Below are positions 1 through 14,200 of a stretch of DNA of 64,000 nt, one piece after another. Where the stretch lies: assembly GCA_010645155.1 (NCBI GenBank), contig JAAGOF010000046.1, positions 764,921-828,920 of the forward strand, written 5' to 3'. Position numbers and translations under genes: made by a program. The DNA is from Tigriopus japonicus (Eukaryota; Arthropoda; Copepoda; Harpacticoida; Harpacticidae). The notes below the pieces were generated by a model. It searched no databases, was not told the DNA's origin, and saw only the letters and a list, made by a program, of their open reading frames with translations. Position 1 is the first letter of the stretch; every line of letters begins with the position of its first letter.

Positions 1-38
1 ACTCAAAGCTTGAACTAACGATTCTATGACAATTTCAG

Positions 39-3000
39 CCGGAGAAAACGTCAAACGTTTCTTTGGGAGAGCCGATCGAAAAGGACGATAAGGACAAGAA
101 GGTGAAGGTGATCAAAAAAGTCACCAAAAAGAAAACTCCCAAGGAGAAACAACCTGATAGCCCATCACCCAAAGAAAGTTCACCCAAGCCTGAGCTAACG
201 AAAGAAGCTCCTTCAGTTGTTGAGGACAAACCAGAGCGAGAGGTTGTCGAAGTGCAAGAAGTGATTCCTGAGGTTGAAAATTTACCCAAAGAGGTTGGAA
301 AGAAGCCGATCAAGTTGCCTCCTAAAGAGCAACCCATTGAACTTCATGAGATCAAGTTAAGGAAAACTGCTCCTCGTGAAAAACCTAAAGAAGAAAAACT
401 AGAGATACCTGAAACTAAATTGCGCAGTCACAAATTCGAATCCCTGCCTCTTCTAGAAGCTGTACGTAGATATTCTATAAAGACTTTTTACCGTAGAATC
501 GAATGTATTTTTCTCGATTTCACACAGGAGGAAAAGGCGACCAACGTGGCCTTGAGTAAACCATTCGATGACGGATCCAAAACCCGAAAAGTGTCTGTCA
601 CAAAGAAGAAAGTCAAAAAGCCCAAACCGATCGAAGAAACCACGCCCACAGAAGGCCTTGTCAGCCCAATAGTAAGTACCTGCATTCCTGTATGCTCTCG
701 AGCCCTTCTACAGGGTTGATGAACAAAGTGTAGACCACTTAGGACTTTCATTAATGTTGCATTTGCCTTTCTTTATCAACTTTACAGCTTCAGAACCACC
801 TTCTTATGGCATATTATTTTTTTTTAAATCTTCTCACTTGGAGCCCTTGGACATTTATTCCTCACAGGGCAAAGGGCACACTTTTTGTTAAAAATGGACT
901 GTTTAGTACCCCCAGGGTGTCCCACTTTTAAAGATTGACCAAAAACGAAGTTTAGGAGCCTCAAGTAGACATGACACTAGATGTTTATGTACTAAAACCT
1001 CAACGTTTACACTTAGCCCACCAACCCTGCACACTGTATTTTAGCATGGACGACAACCTTATGTTCTTTTTTCCTTCAAATATCAGGAGCCTGATACAAC
1101 TGATCGCCTCGCAGTGGATGAGCCCAAACAAGAATTTGCTCTCAAATCTAGCCACGATCGGCAAGATTATGTTGAGTTGCCTTCGTTTGTGAACTTCCCC
1201 TCTGATCAAGGACTTGCTCCAATAGAGGAGAAAGTTGATGCCATTCCTGAAGAGGCCCATGTTCCACAGTTTAGACCGGAGGTGTCTGAAATCCCAGATA
1301 GCCTTTCTTCGCCATCGGTATCCATTCCCAAGAAACACGTAATGATGCTTGAAACCTACTTGCAAATTTTGAAGACGGTCAGTAAAATCGATGTTATAAA
1401 TGTTTTCAGGCTCTACCAACAGAAGAAGAACAGGATGTTCCTGTAGATGACTTGCAGACGCTACCTGACACCCAAAAACCACTTGAGACGGTGCCCAAGG
1501 TGTCAGAAGAGCCGGCCAGTGTAGCCAGAGCTAAAACAAAAATAACCATTAGCAAGAGAGCACCCGAGGTAACAGGACAACCTCTGGGACTTGACAAACT
1601 AACCGGTTTTTTATCGACATTAACCTTGACCAAATTTTTACATTCACATTTCGACGTATCGACCACCGACTGAATAGGCCTTTCTATTTTCTGACAATGA
1701 ATCCAATGGTGACACTTACTTCAATGCCCTATCTTTTCAACCTCTTCCCACTTTCTCTCTATGTAGCGTGAACCGGTTGTTGAAGAACCGCCGACACCGA
1801 CTCCAGAGGATGACAAACCTCTAGACATTAAAGAAGTGGACGAGATCCCTGACGATCTCTCTGAGGTAAATTGACTCATCGCGATTGTAGCGAAATCTCT
1901 TAGATTCTGACAAAACCAAACCCTTTATTCAGTCTCGTAGCGTGCCTATCGCCATTGTCGACGTGCCCGACGATGAATCGCCGGCCCCTGAGGTTAGTAA
2001 TAAAATTAGGTTCAAAATAAGGTCAAACAAAGGTTTTATCTTGATACCATTTATGCCCGGTCATTTTAGAGCCCAGATCTTGTAGAAATAACAGAGCTGG
2101 AGCAAACGCCTACAATAGATAACACACCGGAACCAGAACCAGACGAGGTAAAGGACCCTTTCGCTTTTTGGTCTCGGTGCTTGGATGTGTGTAAATTAGG
2201 CATGATAATTGGAATGGAAAAACACTTATCCACAACGTATCTTTGACACACAAACATAAAAACACGCACACAAATTACACTTTACACTCACAGACACCGA
2301 TTGAGGACTCGAGGGAACCTTCAGAGATTGAAAGTGAACCCGAGGATTCAAGTGTTGTCATGGAAATGGCATTGAAAAAGCTGGAGGAAATGAATATAAG
2401 TTTGAGTGAAGACTCGGAGGGAACTCAAGATTTGGAAACAGGACGTACCATCAACCAAAAGAAAATGCTCAAAAAGAAAAAGCCTGAAGACTTGGTGTCT
2501 ACTACTCTCAAGCCATCACAAATATCTTCGTCTGATGGAAAAGATGAGCCACAAACCACATCAAGCTCAACTACCACGATAAGAAGAAAGGTGACCAAAG
2601 GGCGAAAAGTTGTTGAAGTAGAGACAGAGGAAAATCCTTTTGGATTGAAGCCCACCAAACACCGATCCTCTGTGAATGAGGAATCCCAATCCTTCAATCT
2701 AAAGCCAATCAGTAACGAGAGTGACGATACCGAAGGAACTCAAACCCCGTCCAAATCCTCCAGAAGGGGAAGCACCAAGTCCGTAGAAGCTCAGCAAGGC
2801 TTATCCATAAAGCTCAAGCCAGGCAAAAAGGGCGCTAAAGATGAGAAGTCAGAGTTTGGAGTCACCCTGAAGCCAACAACCAAAAGAAAACAAGATAGTG
2901 ATGAAGATACCTCGGTCACCCTGAAACCCGTTCCCCAGAAGGTATTTTTACAACACATACACACGCTACACATCTTTTGACACAAGAATTTACATGCTAC

Positions 3001-5242
3001 TTCATAGAACGTTTGATTCCTCTTTCACATTCTGTCCTTTCTGTTACACATTAGGAGCTTTCCGAACCCGAAGAGGTAGAACAAGTAGATCAGCCTGAGA
3101 CAATCACTACCAAAATCACACGAAGAAAAATCACTAGAAAACAACCGTTTGAAACGGGTGAGGATGATGATACTGAAGTATCGTTGGCCTTAAAACCCAA
3201 AGAAGACGAAACACCTTCAGACACAACAACACAATCCAGCCTCAAGTTGAAAAAGGTGGCGAAATCCCACATTATACATTACATTCACACAATAAACACA
3301 ACTCACTAATGACTTTCCAGAAGAAGGTTTCACAATCAAAACCGGAGGAGGAGAACGAAATTCTTAGTGTTAAGTTGGACAAGCGGGTCAAGCCCAAAGA
3401 GAAGGTAGTTTTTTAGGCTTTCAACTTTGATATATGACCTCTATGGTAACACCCACATAAACACAGTCTTTATACACTTCTGAACAGAAACCCATGACAG
3501 AGGAAGAGGCCGAGTCCAGCTTCAGACTGCCCAAAAAGTCGAAAAGCAAGCAACCCGATGATGCTAGCCCTCCTCAAGAACCACAAGATGAGGTATTTCT
3601 AACAAAAAAAAACAGATTACACTACTGACTAACACACTTCCCATTCTCTATTGACCCTTTCTTTTTCAATTATAAAAGGCCAATGATGAAGGTTGGGGGG
3701 AACCAGGAACAAAGGCCACGGAAGGGGATGGCTCCAGAAAGCCGAGTAGAAAAACTACGGAGGTGATCATGTGTACACAATAGACTCACCTTTTTGACAC
3801 GGATGAATTTTTCAGCCTTCACATTTTGGAAGGATATCTTTTTCAACTATCACACTGCTGCTTGAATTTTCAAGATATTTTCAAGTCCGCATTTTGAGAG
3901 GACGAATAGTTAATCTGATCTTTTCTCATACTAATTTATTTATTTTTATTGCTATTGCAGCCCAAGCAGAAGCCATCCTCCAAGCCGCCCTCGGTAAGCA
4001 TTTTCGATCTGATCTCTTTTGTTTTGAAATGTCCGTCTTCTTCAATTTGGCAAACCAAAGACGCAACCCCGTATTTCTTAGACTTTTTGTAGTCTCAAGT
4101 CTGACTGCTCTGCATCATATTTCTTCCTTCTCTGTCCTTGTCATTTCGAACAGCCTTCGCTTGTCTCTGAACTATCTCTATCACACCCATACACATATTG
4201 ATTCACATTATTTCACACCAAAAACAAACACATTTAGCCTGAACCGAAAGCCGACGACTCCCACGAGCAGCCAGCTCAAGAAAAGAAGAAATTCAGCAAG
4301 AAGGTGGTCAAAAAGAAGAAAAAATCCACCCCAGGGCCAGAATTGGAACCGGAAGAGCCGGAAGAATTTAAGGTGGAAGAGAGAGAACCTTCAATTCCCA
4401 GGATTGAGGTTCCTCCAGAAGAAATGCCAAGCAAACAACGCAAACCCACGCAAGAACCGAAGGCTAAAGAACCGGTTGAGCCTGGCAAGAAGTTGAGCGT
4501 TTTGGACAAGGTAGGTCCCGAGGGATAGAATAGGATTCTGTCTAAATTTGGTGTTTAATTGTCTTAGGATGAGTCAATGTCTTCCAAAAAGGTGTGTGCC
4601 GACCAAAGTCAAGTAGAGACAAAAAGAGAGTTCGAACAACCAAGTTTATTAGAGAGCGAAATGATAACGATTAAGCCTAAGGATAAAGAACCCTTTGATG
4701 ACAATCAAGAGGTTCGGGTTGACTCTATGCGAAAAAGCACTTCCATCGAAAAGAAGGATGACTCCAAACAAAGTGATGTCATTCAACCGGACTCACCAAG
4801 TGAAGGAATTCCTGTAAAGATGGACGACAGTTCTCCAGACAACAAGGAAGATCGCCTCAGGAGTCTCCTTGAGATGTTTCATTTACTACCTCAAAATGAA
4901 ATATCTTCAACCGAAAGGCCAGATGAGATACCTCAAAGGAAACTTTTAGAGCCTACTTTTGCTCCGAGCAAAGTTGAAACAATTTCGACTGAAATGGATA
5001 CCTTGAAAGTGCCTGTAGAGGAAAAAACCAGGACGAAAGAGCCATCTGATTCAGAAGTGACATTAATAACCCCCGAGGGAAAAGCCAACTACGAGACATT
5101 GGCTGTAATCGAAATCCCCGTTGACCTACATGAAACTCCCTTTGTGACGGGAGATTGGGCTGAACCGATGAACTACCAAGAGTTGTACATCCCTTACAAA
5201 CGCCGAAAATCCAGCGCCATAGGAATCATTCCTCCTATTGAG
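39..5242 (+). CDS. bt: Projectin PEVK-like elastic region, exons 1-15
   Basis: Exons read as 39-461, 528-671, 1087-1338, 1410-1568, 1767-1865, 1933-1992, 2070-2147, 2294-2941, 3055-3255, 3321-3404, 3488-3592, 3679-3762, 3961-3993, 4238-4510 and 4568-5242. The end of the third could instead be 1317. All start and end in phase 0, and most end in GAG or AAG. The product is disordered and rich in Pro, Glu, Val and Lys (KKVTKKKTPKEKQP, EVVEVQEVIPEVE). The exon at 2294 carries six LKP tripeptides (TTLKP, FGLKP, FNLKP, IKLKP and two VTLKP), with another (LALKP) in the exon at 3055. RRxS sites are at 2762-2773 and 5201-5212. By analogy with insect projectin this is the extensible spring between thick filament and Z-disc. 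Symmetric cassette exons make alternative splicing likely, but no transcript evidence is available. Confidence 0.85.
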
Positions 5243-8200
5243 GTACAAAACCATTGATTTGAAGATCTCCCTGCTTGTGTTCAGCATGAGAGATGAGTTG
5301 CTTCTCTTTGGCATTCCCAGACGAGCGATATCTGACGCTTTTTGAGCTTAAGCTAAGTTCCAATGAACGAACCCAATTTCAGGATCACTTTGAACGATTT
5401 CTGTGTCTGGAATTTCTTCCAAGGACGTTCCCAAAAGGGAGAAAGAGAGGGCAGTGTTTATACAAGTTCTCCAAGTCAATTCAAAACAAGAAGTGTTCCA
5501 ACACTCTTCAATATAGAGTAGAGACTGTAGGTGGCTAGGTAGGAATGTAGGTAGGTAGGTGGCTGGCCGAGTTGCTCTTTTTCAAAGGGTTCCTAGGCCC
5601 AATCGCCCATGATTCGAACAGATTTCAACGAGGGTCTCGATTCGTTTCCTCTGCTTTGTTTCCACGAGATCGAGCTGCTTTTAGCCGAATTGAAACTGAT
5701 TACAAAGTCACGACAAGGATTACATTTCAAGACTTTTCAGTTCCGCCCTTTGAACTTGGGATATTTTGTTGATGGAAAATGATACTGGACTCAACTTTAA
5801 GATTCACAGGGATACATAAAGCAAAAAAGAGCTTGGTGTCCAATCGACCCTTTGAGATCTGGGAGCTCGTTCGGCTTTAAAGTTTATAGGAACGTACGAG
5901 ATTGGAAGCAAGTCTGTGTTTGGGCAATTTACGCTTTGTAAATAGGCCCACCAATTTGGCAGGCCCAAGGTCAGCCTCCAGATTAAGGCGCAAATCAGCG
6001 CAATTGGTCCAAAAGCCGTTGATTAATTGTTGAATGCTCGTCGTTAGTTGATGATCGCATGGAATGTTTCTTCACTTTTCTGAAAACGCTTGCGAACACG
6101 AACAATTTCGTTTCGTTTGTGTGCCTGCGAAAAGAGATGATTTAGCTGCACTGTGAGAAATACCGTTCAATCTAGGAAGAAATAGCATCATAGCATATCT
6201 CGTTAAGACCCGTATATCCCTAATCAGACGTCCCAAGAGCGCAACAGATTGGGTAAAGAACAAATACGTTGGCGAATGTATCCCCTTTTATGTACAGTAC
6301 AGTACGTACTGCACTTGCACGTTCGAGCAGGATATCAGTAGGTGCGCTTGCAGCCTTGAATGCTCGCTAACCTTTGCTGGGGCAAAATTTCGTGAAAAGC
6401 GATCTTTTCTGCTTTCGTTAGGATCTCGACAACCCTCGAGCTCTCTGGAAGTGAAGACAGTCCAAAAGTGCAATTCCCCAAGTTGATACATGTAGTGGGG
6501 GATGTCCTGAGACCCTTTCTGTTCTGTCGGAGTAAAGTGATCCCATCCGAAGAAGAAATCGGTGCGGTTTGTTGGTTGGCGGTCATTGGTTGATTTCGTG
6601 GTGTGCTTGCTTTCCAAGTCTGATTGATTGCTGAAATCAGACTTTGAAGATGAGCGGAATCCAAAATGGTCGCACCCGTCCCAATGGACCGCCAAGGTCA
6701 CCTCAAGTTGCTAAACTCTTTGGTCGTCGCAAAAAATTCGCGGTAAGGAAATCGAACCGGATCCAATTGTAACATACACTCATCATAGCCGAAACAAAGC
6801 GATTTACCTGGCGTTTGCGGCGATCATCATTTTCAATGGCAAATTGTACGTTTAAAGTTCAAGGTTTGGATCATGACAAAAGCGTTTGGCATATACGTCC
6901 AATTCATCCGTTCTCACTTCGGGTTTTGGCGGTCATTAAACGCCAACCTGGGAGTTGGCCTAAGTAAATACATCCCGCGGCATGGCCAGATCTTGCTCAG
7001 GCTTGACTGTGTATTTAATTATGCACTCACATCTCACCTGAGTTGAGCTCGGGAGATTTTGTTTCGCCCAATGACCGTCGGCTCTTCTCTCCTCATATGT
7101 ATGATTGACAGGAAAACGGCCAGATTGTTGACTTAGTAATGGAGGAATGCCTTCTTGTTTGGGGTATCTTTGGAACATGTTCCAAACTGATTTGTATCCC
7201 ATCTCATTCTCATCCCGCATTTTCCCCGCTGTACATCTACTTCTGCCTTCAGCTTCTCCGCTTGGCATGATTATTAGGATGATCATCATAATACTGAAGA
7301 TGACGATGAATTTGATGACGATCTAGATGCTATTTTCTTTTTGCATTTCTTTTCCACTGATTGATGAGAACGTCCAGTATTTTTGAGTAGACGTTTATGG
7401 CATTTTCATTTCCCTCAAACTAGCGTGATGATAAAAGCAAAGGTGGTCCTGTGGACTCCGAGGCGACTCGACAACAACAACAACATGAACAACAACGAGT
7501 TCCTTCAATCTCCGTTCAAGACTCGGAAGATATTGATGAATTCAAACGAATTGTTGGGGATATGCGCAGGGTAAGGAGTCCAAGCCCACAAGTGTCCATC
7601 ATCATTTCATCCAACGAGGGACGATTCCCCATTCGGCAAATTTCAAAAAAAAAGTTGCTCGTTCGATGACAGGATGAAGCAAAATACAAGCACTCATAAG
7701 CGCTCAAAATGGTTCAGTCGGGTATCTGATATTTCTAGGATTCGTCTCCGAATCAGCCCGAAAACGGCTTGGACACAAACGGGAAGGTCTCTAAATCTAG
7801 GCTAGGTGTGACTACCAATGGCTCGTCTTCTTTGCATAGAAAGCACTCTTTGAACCTTCCCATCCGGAATGGCTCTTCCGATGCCAATTCGAACTCCACT
7901 TTGGAGCCCTTGGAAACCATAAGTGTGGTTGAAAATAAGAACGGCGTGAAAACTAAGACCGTTGTCAAGAAGATGAGACATCACTCACTTCAATCTGACA
8001 CGGTCACGCCTTGGGGTGTGGTTCTCAAGCCCATACCGAGATTTGAGCGCAAAGAGAGCAAAAGCCAAAGTCACGAAGAGGAGGAATTGCAATTGCAAAC
8101 GCACGAATTGAAACCCTTAAAATTCTCGAGGCACTCCCTCATTCACCATGATTTTGAACTCGCGCCTGAAAAGATGGCCGAGTCGGAAAAAGATGAGATG

Positions 8201-11200
8201 TTAGAAGTAGTCAAACCCCCAAAGACACTGACCAATGGCTCTGAAACGACTCCACGGAAAGAGCCCTCCAAGCCGTTGGTCAAGATCCCCGAGATCGTTG
8301 AAGAGAAGGCCAAACCACCGCGCAAGACCGGTGTGGTGGAACAAGTGCGCAAATTGAGCCTCCAGGAGGTTGGTACCCCTTGGTTTGCCTGGCGCACTCT
8401 GAATGATGACGATCATCGTCATCAGTTGGGCGCTTGTAACCGGTTAAAGATGAGAAATGGTTGGATAAACAAAGTAGTAGTTTGGTCTCTTTCGGCTGGT
8501 TTGTCGGTGTCCATAAACGATGTGATTTAAACACTCACTCTTAAATGTTTTTCACAGCGAGTAAGCCAGGACTATGAACACACTGCTTTTGGAGAAATAT
8601 TCAAGGTAATCGAACATCCTGTGGCCACCAAAAAAAAGAACCCTTGCAAACAAACAAAACACATACCCAAAATTTCCTTCTTGCTTCTACCTTCGAAATG
8701 TCTCTGTATAAAGTTACATCGGACGATTGCCAAATTTCATCCAAAGGCTGTATATAAATTGTATAGTTGTCATGTCTCCCACTCCATAACTTTTAAAAAA
8801 TTCTCTCCGTTTGATCTAGGGTCCACTAACACACCTTCCACCCCAATACCCACAGACCCTCATGCGAAAATTCCCTTCTGAATCAAGTTTGGCTGAAGGT
8901 CCAGGTGCTTTGTATGATGTGAAACTAGAGAAAAAGTTTCGGGTACACGCCAATCTGAAAAAGGAACGCAAGCGTCACGCCAATAATATCTCGATTAAGC
9001 CCAAACCGCCGAGTCATATCAACAAATTCGATATTCAGCAGAGTCTAACAATCTCCATCGAGAATAAATGCCATGATCAGAAGAGGAAAGAAGGGCAAAT
9101 CCCCAAAGAGCAATCGATACGGTAGGAAAAGGAGTTCACAAATCACCCAACATTCATTGCCAATCTGCGCGAGCAATAATTTCTCCCCTTTTCTTTTCGA
9201 CTTGCCCGTGAATAATTTCAGACCGAGATCGCAAAGTCTGACATTGAAGGCCAATCAGGCTAAACTTGATCCCGCCCAAGTGGCAATCCCTCCTCGCAAG
9301 GTTATGACTCATAAACGGAGTTATTCATGGCAAAATTCCAGAGACGTCAGCAGCTCGGAATTGGCGCAGGAATTCCAAAGGAAGTGTGAAACATCCCCAA
9401 TTCTGCTCAATGTCAAGGTCACTGATCAAATGTGTGGCGTGGCTTCGGCCATAGCTAGACTCCAGGGGCGGATTAGAATAGAGACTATTCATCCGCCCAT
9501 TTCAGAGCCACACCCACTGTCTTGGCATGACTCGTTGCCCCCGATTGTGTTTCCTCAAGATCTGCCCATCATGTGCACCACTGAATATGGAATGTTGGAC
9601 GATGTTCCAGATTTGGCAATTAGGATCGTAGATGAGGATAAGGTTTGAGATACATGTAGAGAAAGTATGTCGTGAAAGGTTTAGGAAAGGCACTCACGAT
9701 CATGCAAACGCACCAAAATCGCTTAGCACGCACCTCTTCCGTCCATAGACCCAGTTTTGCACCCACGTTCCTTCTCGTCCAGATTAATAATTCGATGTTT
9801 AACGGGATGCTTGTTCTTTTATGTGGAAATAGCCTCCAGAGAGACGAATGTCCATTCCAAGTCCTTCACCTTCTCGTCGGCCCAGTCTTATTATTCCTGA
9901 GGAGGTAATCATTCATTTGAGCCGCGTTTCTGGGATTGTTATTCTTGCGAGTTAGTTCCTACTTCCGGATTTCAATCGCATCCATCCATCCATCCTCTTT
10001 ACCTTTTGTATACACGCACATCTATGTGATCACTAGATGACTCAACCTTGTATTCATCTAACCCCGAACGAGGAGTTTGTTAATAAGTGTACCGTATCAA
10101 AGATCGTCAAATCGATGACGACTTCCACTAAGAACTTATCTCATTCTCACTTTAGGGCAAACTCAGACCCGGAGAGATTGAGTTTTTAGACAAGGTAACT
10201 CGATGCTCAAACTGATTGGTAGGCAAGTTGGTTGGTTGGCTGTACATTACGGCTGAATTTGCACGGTTGTTAGTGTTGTGCGGGCTCGTGATCCATACCT
10301 ACCTACACGTGTACTATAGTCATCTACTCGTATATATGTGAACCATATAGCTTCTATACCCCAGTTTATATTAGCAAATCATTGTTGACCAGGGTGGTTG
10401 GTGATTGTTGTGCTTCCTTCGCCTTCTAGCCTTCTGCTGATCAACCCCAAAAGTTGCTACTCTTGAGCACTAAGCAAAGACCCGGTGAAGTGGGCGAAGA
10501 GCGGGAGGTATACATACAAAACATGCATATGATTGCCAAATATATCATAACTAGTTTCCCCACCCTCAGAAAGGACGACAAACAACAATAATGATCGTGT
10601 ACATATAAGCGTGAACAATAAGACTTTTGCTTAAGGTTGCGCGGGTTGAATTTAGTTTTCATGGGGTTGACCTTTGGTGCTCTTCAGTACCTCGAGCATT
10701 CGTCTTATTGTCTTAATGTTTTCTTTTCCCAACCAAAGGTGCATAACAAGGTTTGTAAGATGTAAAAACACACTCACACAATTACACAATCCATCTTTCT
10801 TTTCTTGTCTATAGTACATACATTGCTCGCTTCTTTTGACTTGACGTTTTTGACGTTTCGTGTGTTTTGAGATTCCACATTGCTTTTGTCGTTTGACCAC
10901 TTCACCTTCGTTCTATTGTTTATATGTTATACATATACTGTATATCTGTATTTGAGTGTGACTCAAATATGGGCGGAAATTTGATTTGATTCGTTTTCCA
11001 TGACAGCGAAAAACCAGTCGAGCTGGTCGACCCGAAGAGGATTCGGAATGGGAGAAATGGATGCACAGAGATTCCATTCCATTAGTGGCCAAGGGCGAAC
11101 CTGGGCCACCCAGGATTGTTGAAATCCAAGAGAAATATTGCGCCGTTGAAGGTCAGGATAACAAATCGAACTCCTTCTGATTTTCTTATTAATTATGACG

Positions 11201-14200
11201 AAATTTAACTCTTCAGATCAAACGGCATGCTGCTACATGTTCATTGAAGGTAACCCGGCACCCACCTTCAAGTTCACCAAGGTCAGTGAGGCTATGATAT
11301 CTATGATAGGCCAAGAATGATTTTGACAAACATGAATTTGTTCCATGTAGGGTTCCATTAATATTGTGGAAGGTGGTCGGTTCCGATTGATCAGCGATGG
11401 TGACAACAATAACATGATAATGTTGGCCATTAGCAAGGTCAAGGCCTCGGACGAGGCCAAGTACAAGCTCACCATCGAGAACTGTCATGGCAAAGATGAG
11501 GCCGAGTTCATGCTCTTCGTGTCTGGTAAATCAAAAGGAAATTTGCTCATTCTCGAAACACTATCGCCTTATACCTTCGCCTCATTTTAGATGACAGTGG
11601 AATGGATTTCCGAGCTATGCTGAAAAAGAAAAAGTACGCCAAATGGGGCAATGACGACGAAGAACCAGATTGGGGAAACCTGAAGCACGTCGATGATGAG
11701 GCCGATGGTGGCATCAAGACAAAAGAAAGGGTAAGCCTTGTTCCTAAGGGAGTTTTTTTTTCTTCTCATTTCTTCAACGCCAAGAGAGGTCATAGAACCG
11801 AAGTAAGCGATTGGTTTGTGTACAACTCAAGGACTTTGATGACGACGAGTTCGACTCATTCATCCTCTCGGGCGACGAGACCAATTCCGAGAGTTCCACA
11901 ATGGGCATCTCAAGCGCGAATCTAGCTCAACGTCGAGCTAGTGGGCGTGTCCATCCCACTGAGGAGGTCTTGGATCTGAAGCATTTATTGCGTAACACTA
12001 CTCTCAAGCGGGTCCGACCCGGATCCATGAGTCAAGGGGTCGGTGGACTTGGATTTTGATGTTAGGCCTAGTTCTTGATGTCGTCTCTCTCTCAATCATG
12101 AGACAATGAATGAGCTCTAGGCAAGGTTTGGAACCCAATATAGAAGTTCCAAAAGGCCAAAGCTCCATGAGAGGGAATAACAAATCGAGTGACTTTATGG
12201 CTCTCTTGTCTATTCAGGGCCCTGGTCCAACGCCACCCGAGAGTGGTACCAGTAGTCGGAGATCATCCGTCTTTGGCGATAGGTTGCCGTTGAAACGTTT
12301 GAGCCAGGTCTGGTCCGCAAAATGGTTTCCGTATGCTTAGTCAACTAAATGCCAAAATTGTTGCGTGGTCGAACATAAGCTAACATTGACCTTTCTAGAT
12401 CCAATCATTCAAAGTGGTTGGGCTTCTAACCTTGTTATAAATTAAACAAAACATTTTTGACCGTCCAGGGTGGCTTTGCTCAATTTTAAAAGGCATCAAG
12501 GCGATTCTAATATTTTGTTAAATTCAAATAGTAATTATTTTTTTCGTTAATGAAAACTTAGCCCAAGAAACTTTGCCAGGACCGGAGCCAAAGGGGTTTG
12601 AATATAAAGTCTAAAAACTTTGACATTTTTTAAGGATTCAAACATTCATCGTAAGCGAAGCTCCTTTACCGAATGGCCCGTTCTTCATACTGTCATCCGA
12701 AAGTCCTCGTTCAATCTTGAGGTTCGAAGTAGATTCGATGTCCGTGATAGTTATGCAATTATTATACGTTTATTTGTCCCCTTCAAGGCTATAAATGCCA
12801 TTTTGAACAACATCCAAAGGACAATGAAATAAGAAATGACCTAACCTTTTCCTAAAACGTAACGTTTAGTGAGTTCAGACGCCTAAACACACATTTGTTG
12901 GTTTGCAACTTATATGTGAAGAAAACCAAACATTATGGACGAGACTAAAAACGATGTTTGATTTTATAGCAACTCTCTGTGCCCAAAGCACCTTCGAGAA
13001 GGACTAGTTTGGCCGATGTGATCCCTGATTGGCCCGAGCTCAAACCATTTTCCAGAGACAAGGTTTGACCACCGATTGAGTGGAATTGTCAACTGTTCTT
13101 CAAACTCATAACTAGACGAGCCTTAACCTAAAATGTATTCCTTGAGGTTCGATAAAACGAGTTCTAAACTATTTTTTTCCTCGAATGTAGGGTTCTTTAA
13201 TGATTACTAGGCTGTCGGAATAACCGATAAATTTGTTATCACTGAATGTGTAAAATCATAATGTTATTTTGAGTTCCAGGGGTGATTCGATGTTCGTTAT
13301 TGTTCACAATAGTAGATCCATAACGTGTTCTTAAATGTTCCGTTTCAGAAAAACAATCATTTTTTTCTTTATTTTTCCAGTTAAACCATTTTAATTTTAA
13401 TCAAAACGTCTTTTCTCTTTGTACAAAGCAATTCATGTGTCTAACATATTTTTGCAGAGAGGAGAAGATTGGATTGAGCCTCTCAAGGACCAATCGGCCA
13501 AAGAAAGGATCGATAAATTCGTGACCTTCACTTGTCGCTTCAGTCGACCCGAACCCAAAGCAAGATGGAGCTTCAAACGAGATGTGAGTAAAATCATCTC
13601 AAAAATATCTTGTAGAATCTCACAAAACAATTGGGATTATTTTAGGAAATCTTCCAAGGAACCAAGTACAAGATGACAACAGAAGAGGACAATTGTCTTC
13701 ACAAGCTGGTCATCAGCAACCCAGTCATGAGTGACATGGGCAAATACGCCTGCGAGATCAATGGCGTTATCACTTCAGCCTACTTGGACGTTGAAGGTAA
13801 GGCTATTCATCCACAGGGATTTCAATACATCCCTTTTGCACGTACCCAGTCTGGTTTTATCCCTTTTGGATCGGGCATGAAACACTTCATGACTGGTGGT
13901 CCCATCCAATGCTACTCATCCTAACCCTGTATTCCCGTTGTCATGTCCGTTTTAGCCCCAGGTCCCGAGTACAAGTTCATCAAACCCTTGCCCAAGAAGA
14001 CAGAGGGCGAGGTGAAGAAGGACTTGACGGTGCAATGTTCGGTCAATGACTTTAATGCACCTGTGCAATGGTTCAAAGGCAATGAGCCAATCAACCCTGA
14101 GCTGGCCTTTCCGCCCAAGTTTGTCATAGACAAGTCCATCTTGGGCCATTGCAAGCTCACGATTAAGAATGCTGACTTTGAGGATGCTGGCCTTTACAAG

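Noticed and set aside
6288..6701. Overlapping minus-strand open frames in the long projectin intron
   Set aside because: No recognisable domain, composition like non-coding DNA, two overlapping frames of similar length.
1..10507. The Lys/Glu/Pro-rich exons as a separate gene upstream of projectin
   Set aside because: Phases and splice sites continue without a stop into the Ig exons, and insect projectin has a PEVK region at this place.
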